Assembly: GCF_000732615.1 (NCBI RefSeq)
Contig: NZ_JPGL01000061.1
Location: 1-62,625, forward strand
Source: Burkholderia paludis
Lineage (GTDB): Bacteria > Pseudomonadota > Gammaproteobacteria > Burkholderiales > Burkholderiaceae
DNA: 62,625 nt
Direction of reading: 5' to 3'
Both the position numbers and the translations under genes were made by a program. Positions 16,162 to 23,944 of this stretch are shown here, in pieces. Each line of letters begins with the position of its first letter. Position 1 is the stretch's first letter. The notes below the pieces were generated by a model. It saw nothing but the letters and a program-made list of their open reading frames with translations, made no database searches and was not told where the DNA came from.

Positions 16162-18372
16162 TCAACGCGACGCGAGCGGATTCTTCTGCCCCATGTCGAC
16201 GACCAGCGTGCCGTCCGGCAGCATCCGCACCGAGCCTTGCGCGACCTGGCTGCGGTAGCCGTACAGGTCGAAACGCATCGGGCCGGCTTCGGCCGAATTC
16301 CGGATCAGCGCGCGTACGTTCAGTTCGAGCACGTTGAACATCTTCATGTCGCCGCCTTCCATCCACATGTAGCTCGACGCATCGATCTGCGGCCGCTGTG
16401 GCGCGGGGGCGCCGGCCACACGCCGGAACGTGAGGCGCAGCCCGTCGCGTTCGACCGTTGCCTGTCCCAGCTTGCCGTCCAGCACCGGCGGCGGGAACAC
16501 GGTGTACTGGTCGAGCACGAGCGTGTCGCCGCGCAGCGCCGCGCCGCGACGCTGCAACGGCGTCAGCGAAGCGAGTTCGATGCCGAGCGAGCGCAGCAGC
16601 TTGGCCTGCGGAACGCCGAGCACCGACACCTGCGAAGGCTTGAACGCGAGGTGCCGGTCGTCGAGCACGGAGAGCGAGCCCTTCATGTCGGTCGGCAGCC
16701 AGACGCCGGGCACGTGGTTCCACAGCTTGATGCCGCCCTGGACGCGCAGGTCCGTGCCGTCCGCGCTCAGTTGCAGGTTGTTCAGCGAACGCGGCGAGTA
16801 GTCGAGCAGATAGTTGTTGAAGAGCGCGGACATCGCCTTCCACGATTCGACGACCGTGCCGCCCAGGATGCGAATGTCGTACTGGTTCGGATCGTCGAGA
16901 TCGACGGGTTCGCCGGGCCGCCTGGACACGAGTTCGACGTCGAGGTCCTCGACATGGAAGCCGATGTCGCCCGACAGGTTGAAATCGACGTTGCGCAAGT
17001 GGATCGTCGGGTTGCGGTTCGACACGTGCCGTTCGTTGAACGGCGTCGTCGACGAGCGTCGCATCGCGACCTTCTGCATGCCCGGTCGCGCGGTGTCCGC
17101 TGCGAGTGCGTAGGCTTCCCAGTGCTGTCGCACGTCGCGCAGCGTGCTCTGCTGCGCGGCAAGAAAGCTGTCGTTCAGGCGCGCGGCCGCGTTGCCGAGC
17201 AGGGCGCCGCTGGCCGGGCCGGCATACGAAGGCATCCGGATGGCCATCGCGCCGTTTTCGTCGAAATTGAAGTACCCGGCCGACACCTGGTCGCGATAGT
17301 GATACAGGTCGAACACGAAAGTCTGGTCGCGCTTCGCCGGATCGACCGGGCCGATCAGGATGTCCGCGTTCATCGGCATCGAGCGCATGAACTTCACGTC
17401 GCCGCCGCGTATGTACATCGCTTGCTGCGGCGCGTTCGCGGGCATCGCGAAGCCCGCATGCGTCCCGTCGTCGAGCGTCAGGTCGAGGCCGGCCGGGCTC
17501 ACGCGCAGCGCGGTGATCGTGAGCTTCAGGCGCGGCGGCGGCATCAGCTTGTCGACCGCCATCACGAGATCGTCGCCGGCGAGCTGCGCGATCGGCGTCT
17601 GCACCTTCAGCAGGTCGGCCATCTTCACGTTGGCCGCGCGCATCACCGGCTGTGCGTTGATGCCCGATACGCGCACGCCGGTCGGATGGAACACGAGCTG
17701 GCTGCCGTCGCGGATCGCGAGGGTGCCGGTCAGCGAGAACGGCACCCAGCCGTCGCGCTGCATCTCGCCCTGCAGGTGAATCACGCCGTCGCCGGCCGAC
17801 ACGGCGAGCTTGCGCAGCGGGGCGTTGCGGTAGCCGAAGATGTAGGTATTGAAGAGGGCCGTCAGCTTCGCGTTGTCGAGCGTGACCGTGCCTTCATGCA
17901 CGTCGATCTCGAAGCTCGTCGGATCGTCGAACACGATCGGCGCGCCGGCCTGCGACGGCACGAGCGTCGCCGACAATCGATGGACGAAGAAGCCGAGATT
18001 GTTGACGATGCGGAAATCGACGTCGCGCAGGAATGTCATCGCGCCGTTCTGGCCCGAGTCGCGCAGCGTGAACGGGCGCGGTTGCGTGAGACTGAGCGAT
18101 GCGAGCGACGGCACGGTGCGCGCGATCTGCTGCTCGCGGGCGAGGCGTTCGGCTTTGGTTCGCTCGATCTTCGTCGATGCGGCCGACGTGCCGCCGTCAC
18201 GCTGCGCCGACGATTCCGCGCAACCGGTGCAGAGCAGTGCGAGTGCCAGCGCGCCGCACCCGAGCGCGCGCGATGTCCCGTGCGAAACCGGAGCGGCCGC
18301 GCGACGCAGGCCGGACATCCAGTCGAGAATTGCCAAAGGCGAGCGATGGCCGCGCCGGACCGCATTCCGCAT
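16162..18372 (-). CDS. Large putative lipoprotein with internally duplicated domain
   Basis: 736 residues from ATG 18372, which has GGAGA 6 bases upstream. A hydrophobic segment (LALALLCTGCAES) ends in a possible lipobox Cys at residue 51; starting at Met19 would give a more usual signal length. The body contains two related halves. FLRDVDFRIVNNLGFFVH near residue 112 and HLRNVDFNLSGDIGFHVE near residue 458 each lead into a matching series: (F/L)DDPxx(F/Y), a GTV strand, LFNxYxxxY, LxLSA-GxDxxxQG, and VPFSLTG/VWLPTDM. I do not recognise a named family. It is probably an envelope protein. Confidence 0.85.
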   Translation of the reverse strand: MRNAVRRGHRSPLAILDWMSGLRRAAAPVSHGTSRALGCGALALALLCTGCAESSAQRDGGTSAASTKIERTKAERLAREQQIARTVPSLASLSLTQPRPFTLRDSGQNGAMTFLRDVDFRIVNNLGFFVHRLSATLVPSQAGAPIVFDDPTSFEIDVHEGTVTLDNAKLTALFNTYIFGYRNAPLRKLAVSAGDGVIHLQGEMQRDGWVPFSLTGTLAIRDGSQLVFHPTGVRVSGINAQPVMRAANVKMADLLKVQTPIAQLAGDDLVMAVDKLMPPPRLKLTITALRVSPAGLDLTLDDGTHAGFAMPANAPQQAMYIRGGDVKFMRSMPMNADILIGPVDPAKRDQTFVFDLYHYRDQVSAGYFNFDENGAMAIRMPSYAGPASGALLGNAAARLNDSFLAAQQSTLRDVRQHWEAYALAADTARPGMQKVAMRRSSTTPFNERHVSNRNPTIHLRNVDFNLSGDIGFHVEDLDVELVSRRPGEPVDLDDPNQYDIRILGGTVVESWKAMSALFNNYLLDYSPRSLNNLQLSADGTDLRVQGGIKLWNHVPGVWLPTDMKGSLSVLDDRHLAFKPSQVSVLGVPQAKLLRSLGIELASLTPLQRRGAALRGDTLVLDQYTVFPPPVLDGKLGQATVERDGLRLTFRRVAGAPAPQRPQIDASSYMWMEGGDMKMFNVLELNVRALIRNSAEAGPMRFDLYGYRSQVAQGSVRMLPDGTLVVDMGQKNPLASR

Positions 18373-18719
18373 CGTCTGTCTCCATGTCTTGTCGTGATCG
18401 ACGGCGGCGCGCACCGCGGCACGGCGCGAGCGTCGATGCGCAGCAGTGTGTCATAGCGCGCTAGAGCCGCGTTACCAAACAACGAGCGCCCGGGCCGGAC
18501 GCGCCGGCGGGCTGCGGGACAACGGATTCGGGGTGATCGGGCCGCCGGATCAAACGGTCGTTTGGTTCGTGGGGGCGGTGGGCGGAGAGGGCTTCTACGG
18601 CGGCGGGACAAGCGCGCTGCCGGGCTTGGCCGATGCGGATTGCGCCGGGTTCGCGACGCGGCGGCCGGGACGAACCGGGGCGGGTGCGTTTCCGCCTCGT
18701 CGCGGCCGCCCGCCGCCGA
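18373..18719. other. Intergenic stretch between lipoprotein and phosphatase genes
   Basis: About 350 bp without a credible gene. It contains a perfect palindrome CAAACG-GT-CGTTTG at 18551-18564, of the kind bound by dimeric repressors, about 180 bp upstream of the lipoprotein start. No other structure was seen. Confidence 0.35.
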
Positions 18720-19598
18720 TCAGACCAGCATGCGCTGCCGGATGACGTTCAGCGTCGCGAGGTCGAGTTGCAGGCCGTTCGCGATGTACGACGTCATCGA
18801 GCCGTACGATGCAGTCACCTGATCGAATGCCGCCTGCAGATTGTCGGCACGCGCGCCTTGCGGCGCGGTCATCATGTCTGTGGCGTTTTGTCCGCCGGCT
18901 TTCTGCGCCTGGGCGACCGAGGCGCCAATTGTCGCTGCGCTATAGGTGTTGGTCAGCAGGTAGTCGGCGAGTATCGTCTGCGGGGAGAGGCTGAGGATCG
19001 TGTGCAGAATGACGGTCGCCCATCCGGTGCGGTCCTTGCCGGCCGTACAGTGGAAAACCAGGTTTCCGTCCGAGGCGGCGAAGCCGATGAGGCGTGCGTG
19101 ATAGCCGGCACACGCGTTGTTCGATGCGACGAACGCGCGGTACATGTTCAGCATGAACGCGGTTGCGGTCGGGCCGGTGGTCGGGATCGGATCGATACTG
19201 GCGGCGCCGAGCACGTTGAGGTTTTGCCAGGTCGCGCCGGGCAGCGGTGTGTCCGACTGGGTCTTGATTTCGGCGGGTGTGCGCAGGTCGCAGACCTGCT
19301 TGATGCCGAGCGCGCCGACGGCGGCGAAATCGTCGGCCGACAGCGCAAGCGCCGACGACCGATAGAGCACGCTTTTCCTCATCTTCGCGCTGCCGGTCAT
19401 CGTATAGCCGGTTCCGTCGGGTCCGGCCGTGTCGCGAAAGTTCGATGCCGAGTTCAGCCGCGGTGTCGTGACCGGTGCGACCGCGATCGTGTCGCCTCCG
19501 CACGCCGGCAGAAGCGGCACGCTTCCCAGTGCCGCGCCTATCGTTCCGGCGCCCGGCCGGAGAAAATGTCGACGGGAGATTTCATATTTCCGATGCAT
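18720..19598 (-). CDS. Exported tyrosine/serine protein phosphatase (Y_phosphatase3 type)
   Basis: 292 residues. The N-terminus has a twin-arginine motif (SRRHFLR), a hydrophobic stretch and a lipobox-like LLPACGG, so it is probably exported folded and lipid-anchored. The phosphatase domain has the CX5R signature in VFHCTAGKDRTGWA and an upstream conserved SVLYRSSAL...VCDLRTPAEI region. Such enzymes dephosphorylate Tyr/Ser or act on lipid or inositol phosphates; the substrate is unknown. Confidence 0.88.
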   Translation of the reverse strand: MHRKYEISRRHFLRPGAGTIGAALGSVPLLPACGGDTIAVAPVTTPRLNSASNFRDTAGPDGTGYTMTGSAKMRKSVLYRSSALALSADDFAAVGALGIKQVCDLRTPAEIKTQSDTPLPGATWQNLNVLGAASIDPIPTTGPTATAFMLNMYRAFVASNNACAGYHARLIGFAASDGNLVFHCTAGKDRTGWATVILHTILSLSPQTILADYLLTNTYSAATIGASVAQAQKAGGQNATDMMTAPQGARADNLQAAFDQVTASYGSMTSYIANGLQLDLATLNVIRQRMLV

Positions 19599-19928
19599 TC
19601 GATGCCCTTCGCCGGAGACGGCTGCAAGATGTCGCGACTGCGGTAGCGACCGAACGCCCCCTCGGTGTCATGCGCGATGCGGCAAGGCCGGGGCGGTCCA
19701 TCGGTCGACGTTCAGTCGAACGGTTCGCCCGGATGCGTCGTTCTCGGGCCGGGTACCCGCACGGTAGCGATTTGCGGCAATGCGGCCATCGTCCCTTTCG
19801 ATCAGGGCGGAATGCGGGTTGCCGGTGCCGGCGGCGCGTGGCCGATGAGTAGGAGCGGCGGCGGCGCGGTAAGATCGGTACAGGTGGCTGTCCCGATCAA
19901 AGCAGAATCGCCATCACGGGGAAGCGTC
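19599..19928. other. Divergent intergenic region, phosphatase and methyltransferase
   Basis: About 330 bp between two divergent genes. It should hold both promoters, but no confident -35/-10 pair or gene is visible. GGGGAAG just before 19929 is the ribosome site of the methyltransferase. Confidence 0.35.
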
Positions 19929-20642
19929 ATGGATCTGAAGGAAGTCGACGTATTGGGTGCGGGGGTAGGCGATCACTGGTACTACGCGTCGAAGGCGAGC
20001 GCGATTCGCCGGTTCCTGGGCACGGCAGGTGCGAGCCGCATACTCGACGTCGGTGCGGGCTCGGGCTTCTTTTCGAAACATTTGCTCGAGCGCACGCGGG
20101 CGTCGGAAGCGTGGTGCGTCGATACGAGCTACGCCGACGATACCGATGGCGAGGCGGCGGGCAAGCCGATCCATTTCCGGCGTTCCGTTGAACGGGTCGA
20201 CGCCGATCTCGTGTTGCTGATGGACGTGCTCGAGCACGTCGACGACGACGTCGGGCTGCTGGCGCAGTATGTGGCGGGCGCGCCTTCGGGCAGCCGGTTT
20301 CTGATCACGGTGCCCGCGTTCCAGTTTCTCTGGAGCGGCCATGACGATTTTCTCGAGCACAAGCGCAGGTATACGCTCGGCGGTCTCGAGGCGGTGGTTC
20401 GCCGCGCAGGGCTCGACGTCGAACGCGGCGCCTATTACTTCGGCCTCACGTTTCCGCTTGCGGCTGCATTGCGGCTGGGTGAACGGGCCCGCCGGCATCC
20501 GCGCGAGCCGGTGTCGCAATTGCGGCGGCACCATCCGTTCGTCAACGGTTTGCTCAAGACGATCTGTCGGGTCGAATTGCCGATGTTCCGGTTCAACCGC
20601 GCCGCAGGCCTGACGATCATCTGTGTCGCGCGCAAGCGGTGA
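19929..20642 (+). CDS. Class I SAM-dependent methyltransferase
   Basis: 237 residues. Motif I (ILDVGAGSGFFSKHLLE), an acidic VDT in strand 2, and the LMDVLEHVDDD motif place it among small-molecule class I methyltransferases of the UbiE/Methyltransf_11-12 type. The later part (FLEHKRRYTLGGLEAVVRRAG) matches methyltransferases often found with glycosyltransferase or lipid loci. The ATG at 19929 was chosen for the GGGGAAG 4 bases before it; the longer upstream frame has no support. The substrate is unknown. Confidence 0.85.
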   Translation: MDLKEVDVLGAGVGDHWYYASKASAIRRFLGTAGASRILDVGAGSGFFSKHLLERTRASEAWCVDTSYADDTDGEAAGKPIHFRRSVERVDADLVLLMDVLEHVDDDVGLLAQYVAGAPSGSRFLITVPAFQFLWSGHDDFLEHKRRYTLGGLEAVVRRAGLDVERGAYYFGLTFPLAAALRLGERARRHPREPVSQLRRHHPFVNGLLKTICRVELPMFRFNRAAGLTIICVARKR

Positions 20643-20753
20643 GCGCGGGGCGGTACGCATGCCGCCGCTTGCAACGGTGCCGTTGCGTCAAAAAATTTCA
20701 CAAGAATTTCGACAAAATGCATTTGACCCGTTCTAAATTGGAAAACTGTCTGT

Positions 20754-20759
20754 TATAAT
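20754..20759 (+). promoter_or_regulatory. -10 element of the tRNA-Pro promoter
   Basis: A perfect TATAAT lies 9 bases before the mature tRNA-Pro. The -35 at normal spacing (TTCTAA, 20731-20736) is weak. The preceding 60 bp are unusually AT-rich for this genome, as expected of a strong stable-RNA promoter. Confidence 0.7.
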
Positions 20760-20768
20760 TTTTTGCTT

Positions 20769-20845
<77 letters not shown>

Positions 20846-20852
20846 GACAAAG

Positions 20853-20886
20853 AACCCGCGTCAGCACAGGCTGGCGCGGGTTTTTT
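20853..20886 (+). terminator. Terminator of tRNA-Pro
   Basis: AACCCGCGTCAGC pairs with GCTGGCGCGGGTT (one T-G wobble) across an ACAG loop, followed by six T. It is strong and isolates the tRNA from bamC. Confidence 0.9.
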
Positions 20887-20986
20887 CTTGCCGGTCGCTT
20901 TTTTGCACATCGTGGCGCAGCCCCGGTAAAATGCACGGTTGATCCACGGAAAGCGCCGTGATTTAGCGGAAGAGGATTCCCCGAAC

Positions 20987-22195
20987 ATGACTGATCTTCG
21001 TCTTACCATGCGGTTCGCTGCAGTGCTCGCCGCCGGCGCGCTCGTCGCCGGTTGCGGTACGTCGTCGCCCACGAAAGTGGACTACAAGAGCGATTCGAAA
21101 TCGAAGGAAGCGTCGCTCGCAGTGCCGCCCAACATGCTGGACGAGACGGCCGATCAGCGTTCGCTGCCGCCGCAGGGCGGCGCGACCTCCCTGTCTGCGC
21201 TCCAGCAGGTCCAGCAGGTCGCACCGGCCCTGGACACCGTCGCTCCGGCCGTGTCCGGCATGCACATCCAGCGCGACGGCACGGAGAGTTGGCTCGTGAT
21301 CGACGGCAAGCAGCCGTCCGACATCTGGCCGCAGGTCCGCCGCTTCTGGCAGGAGCAGGGCTTCCTGCTCGTCGTCGACCAGCGCGACAAGGGCGTGATG
21401 GAGACCGACTGGAACGAAACCCATCCGCAGATCAACGACGGCCTGATCCGCGGCGTGATCTCGAAGGCGATGGGCAACTCGTACGTGACGGCCGAGCGCA
21501 ACAAGTACCGCACGCGTCTCGATACGGCGCCCAACGGCGGCACCTACGTGTTCATCAGCCAGAAGGGGATGCGCGAGGCGATCACGGGCGCAAACAACGA
21601 TTCGAGCAAGTGGGAGCCGAAGCCGAACGATCCGGCGCTCGAGACCGAATATCTGAAGCGGCTGATGGCCGTGCTCGCACAGAACGAGCAGCGTGCGAGG
21701 AACGGCGAGCCGCCGATCGCGAACATCAAGGACAACACGGTCCCGAAGGAGAAGAAGGCCGACGCCGATGCCGATGCGTCGTCGAAGGCCGCGATTGCCG
21801 CGCAGAACGTCACGCGCACGTCGGCGCAGGGCAACGATGCGGCCGCCGCGGCCGTACCGTCCGAAGTCACGCTGGGCGAGCCGTACGACCGCTCGTGGCT
21901 GCACGTCGGCCTCGCGCTCGATCGCGCGAACTTCACGGTCGACGATCGCGATCGTTCGAAGGGCCTGTATTTCGTGCGCTATGTCGACCCGAAGGATTTG
22001 ACTTCGGCCGAGCAGGGCTTCTGGAGCCAACTGTTCCATGGCAAGAAGGAAAAGCAGGCGAAGCAGTATCGCGTCAACGTGAAGGCGCTGACGGCTGACC
22101 AGACGCGCGTCGCGGTCGTCGATGACGCGGGCGCGCTCGACACGTCGTCGGCTGCTCGCCAGATCATGGGGCTGCTCGTGAATCAGCTCCGCTGA
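20987..22195 (+). CDS. bamC: Outer membrane protein assembly factor BamC
   Basis: 402 residues. It has a lipoprotein signal with lipobox LVAGC (Cys23), an unstructured N-terminal region, and two helix-grip domains (about 95-220 and 295-400), the NlpB/DUF-type BamC layout. The linker is Lys/Asp-rich. It is a lipoprotein of the BAM complex that inserts beta-barrels in the outer membrane. AGAGGA lies 10 bases before the ATG at 20987; an upstream in-frame ATG at 20939 lacks a site. A terminator follows. Confidence 0.92.
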   Translation: MTDLRLTMRFAAVLAAGALVAGCGTSSPTKVDYKSDSKSKEASLAVPPNMLDETADQRSLPPQGGATSLSALQQVQQVAPALDTVAPAVSGMHIQRDGTESWLVIDGKQPSDIWPQVRRFWQEQGFLLVVDQRDKGVMETDWNETHPQINDGLIRGVISKAMGNSYVTAERNKYRTRLDTAPNGGTYVFISQKGMREAITGANNDSSKWEPKPNDPALETEYLKRLMAVLAQNEQRARNGEPPIANIKDNTVPKEKKADADADASSKAAIAAQNVTRTSAQGNDAAAAAVPSEVTLGEPYDRSWLHVGLALDRANFTVDDRDRSKGLYFVRYVDPKDLTSAEQGFWSQLFHGKKEKQAKQYRVNVKALTADQTRVAVVDDAGALDTSSAARQIMGLLVNQLR

Positions 22196-22220
22196 TCCCG
22201 TCGGTTCTCCGTGCCAGTGA

Positions 22221-22248
22221 AAAGCCCGCCATTCGGCGGGCTTTTTCT
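22221..22248 (+). terminator. Terminator of bamC
   Basis: AAAGCCCGCC-ATTC-GGCGGGCTTTTT forms a compact, strong hairpin with a T run 26 bp after the bamC stop. Confidence 0.9.
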
Positions 22249-22299
22249 TTGCCGCTCGTCCGCGCACCGGCGGGCGAAGGGTTCCGCCCCTCCTTGCGA

Positions 22300-22324
22300 C
22301 GTTACGTAACATCCACGCGTTACG
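22300..22324 (+). promoter_or_regulatory. Heptamer cluster (CGTTACG), candidate sigma-54 enhancer
   Basis: CGTTACG at 22300-22306 overlaps CGTAACA at 22305-22311 to form the palindrome GTTACGTAAC, and CGTTACG recurs at 22318-22324. The cluster lies about 80-105 bp upstream of a sigma-54 promoter, the usual distance for enhancer-binding proteins. The same heptamer clusters upstream of the sigma-54 promoter at 59.8 kb. The binding protein is unknown. Confidence 0.55.
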
Positions 22325-22402
22325 GCGGCAGAACGCCTGTCATATTGCCGGCGTTCGAGAAAATATCCTTATAAATCAATGATGTGACTGCCTGCTCATG
22401 TC

Positions 22403-22418
22403 TGGCACGCAATCTGCT
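22403..22418 (+). promoter_or_regulatory. Sigma-54 (RpoN) promoter of a candidate small RNA
   Basis: TGGCACG-CAAT-CTGCT matches the -24/-12 consensus TGGCACG-N4-TTGCW with one mismatch and exact GG-N10-GC spacing. Transcription should start near 22429. Downstream there is no convincing protein gene before a strong terminator at 22606-22640. Confidence 0.75.
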
Positions 22419-22428
22419 TTATATGATC

Positions 22429-22640
22429 GAATAGTTGGAACAGGGAGGATGGCGTCAGATATCGGGGGTGCGCTTCGAGCGCCCGATCAACGGTATCGAC
22501 GCCTTCAAATGCCGGTGCGACAGGCGCCGGCGCAACTGATGACGATCCGCGCGGGTGTGCGGATCTCGATGGCCCCGTCGCCTATCCTCGTAGGGCGACG
22601 GTTTCGCCCGCGCTTCTTCGAAGCGCGGGCTATTTTTTTT
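22429..22640 (+). ncRNA. Candidate sigma-54-dependent small RNA, about 210 nt
   Basis: The stretch between the sigma-54 promoter and the terminator contains several hairpins. One is a bulged GGG(TG)CGCT/AGCGCCC stem near 22468-22486. Another is CGTCGCC (22576-22582) with GGCGACG (22594-22600). The last is the terminator stem. A GGGAGG-ATG at 22449 opens a frame, but that frame runs straight through the terminator and resembles no protein. It could instead be a long leader of the monooxygenase gene with an attenuator. Confidence 0.5.
22606..22640 (+). terminator. Strong terminator of the candidate small RNA
   Basis: GCCCGCGCTT (22606-22615) pairs perfectly with AAGCGCGGGC (22621-22630) across CTTCG, followed by TATTTTTTTT. 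Confidence 0.92.
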
Positions 22641-22720
22641 GGGGTACGAGTTGGAACACGTTGGCGCGGCCGATACCCGATTCGCGTATTCTTGGACGTT
22701 TTGAGATGAAGGGGGCGGGA

Positions 22721-23011
22721 GTGGCGGAAATTGCAGTCGTGGCGCTGATCGTGGCGAAACCGGGCGCCGAGGAGAAGTTGCGTGCCCGGCTCGAAGCGAT
22801 CGTCGAGCCGACCCGGGGCGAGGCTGGTGCATTGCAGTACGACCTGCACCGGGACCTGAAGGAGCCCGCGCGGTTCGTCTTCGTCGAGCGCTGGGAGAGC
22901 GAGGAGGCGCTTGCCGCCCATGCGCGTTCCGCGCACATTCTCGCTTATCGGGAAGCGGCCGCGGACTGGATCGAGCGTTCCGAAGTCCGCGTGCTGTCGA
23001 AACTCGTCTGA
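22721..23011 (+). CDS. Putative quinol monooxygenase (ABM domain)
   Basis: 96 residues from GTG 22721, or 101 from ATG 22706. The GTG is preferred because AAGGGGG lies about 6 bases upstream and it gives the usual short N-terminus AEIAVVALIVAKPG. The ABM fold is shown by LRARLEAIVEPTRGEAGALQYDLHRD and FVFVERWESEEALAAHARS. Family members such as YgiN oxidise quinols or act on polyketide-like aromatics. Confidence 0.82.
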   Translation: MAEIAVVALIVAKPGAEEKLRARLEAIVEPTRGEAGALQYDLHRDLKEPARFVFVERWESEEALAAHARSAHILAYREAAADWIERSEVRVLSKLV

Positions 23012-23050
23012 GCCGGCTGCGGCGACCGGACGTATCCGGTCGCCGGTGCG

Positions 23051-23308
23051 TCAGTGCGACGTGTTGGGTACGTCGAGGATCAGGATGATCGTCCAGTCGG
23101 CGTCGCCGTCGTGATGATACTGGCGCTCGGCGACGATGAACGGTTGCTGCTTGCCTTGCGGGCCGAGGAAAAGCACGTCGCCTTCCATCGGCAGGCACTC
23201 GATCGGCGGCAGCGCGAGGAACGCGTCGGCCGAGCCGCGAGGCATCAGTTGCTTGATCTGGCGAGTGGCGGCTTCGGTCCACTCGATGTCGAGTTGAATG
23301 TTGCTCAT
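23051..23308 (-). CDS. Conserved hypothetical protein
   Basis: 85 residues, acidic and without a signal peptide (starts MSNIQLDIEWTEAATRQIKQ). It contains one compact beta-rich segment (EGDVLFLGPQGKQQPFIVAERQYHHDGDADWTIILILD). I do not recognise a family. A GAGGACAGC ribosome site before the ATG supports translation. Confidence 0.75.
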   Translation of the reverse strand: MSNIQLDIEWTEAATRQIKQLMPRGSADAFLALPPIECLPMEGDVLFLGPQGKQQPFIVAERQYHHDGDADWTIILILDVPNTSH

Positions 23309-23386
23309 GCTGTCCTCCGCACCGGGGTGCGCACGGGTGGAAAATTTCGGTGCGCGACTTTAGCACAGCGCACGGGCACCGCAACC

Positions 23387-23423
23387 AAAAAAGCCGAACC
23401 CGGTTACCCGGATTCGGCTTTTT
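23387..23423 (-). terminator. Bidirectional-looking terminator
   Basis: AAGCCGAACCCGG and CCGGATTCGGCTT form a long stem with A-rich and T-rich flanks. It serves the minus-strand gene that ends at 23445 and could also stop plus-strand readthrough. Confidence 0.82.
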
Positions 23424-23444
23424 GCTTGTACGGTGCCGCCGAAC

Positions 23445-23723
23445 TTACTGGCTGGCAGCGTCTTCGGCCTTGGCAGCCTTCTTGCCGGCCTTCTTTGCTG
23501 CTGCCTTGTGATGCGCAGCCTTCTTGCCGTGGTGATGCTCTTCGTGCATCGCCGGCTGAGCGGCCTCGGCCGCTTGCTGCTGCTGCAGCGCTGCTGCGCG
23601 CTGCTCGATTTCGGAGATCTGGGCCGGATCGGTGATCGTCTTGATTTCCGTGCTCTCTTGCGCATACGCTGCGCCAGTCAGCGCCGACATCGCTACCAGG
23701 ATAGCCAGGGACGTCTTCTTCAT
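23445..23723 (-). CDS. Small secreted His/Lys/Ala-rich protein
   Basis: 92 residues. A clear Sec signal peptide (MKKTSLAILVAMSALTGAAYAQE, cleavage after AYA) precedes a Gln/Ala-rich helix and a tail rich in His, Lys and Ala (HEEHHHGKKAAHHKAAAKKAG). The start at 23723 has GGAGG upstream. The His cluster hints at metal binding, but nothing proves it. No family recognised. Confidence 0.8.
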   Translation of the reverse strand: MKKTSLAILVAMSALTGAAYAQESTEIKTITDPAQISEIEQRAAALQQQQAAEAAQPAMHEEHHHGKKAAHHKAAAKKAGKKAAKAEDAASQ

Positions 23724-23944
23724 TGCTTTACCTCCGCTAAGTGGTGATGAACCCGAATGTTGCCGATTTGTCTGGCGACTGCAAACGAGTGCGTGTCGAG
23801 TGTAACAAAAGTGACGGATCAATGTGAATCGGATCGCAGCACGATGCAAGGCCCCGTTGAAGTCGCGCAACACTTCGGGCACTTCGTCATGCGTCTGCCA
23901 TCCTGGGCGTCACCGTCATTTCCGCAACGGTTGCCGCGCGGCCG

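Noticed and set aside
22398..22709. 103-codon frame across the candidate small RNA
   Set aside because: It passes through a strong terminator, is Arg-rich with no domain, and starts within the sigma-54 promoter. An internal ATG with a ribosome site (22449) keeps a small chance of translation.
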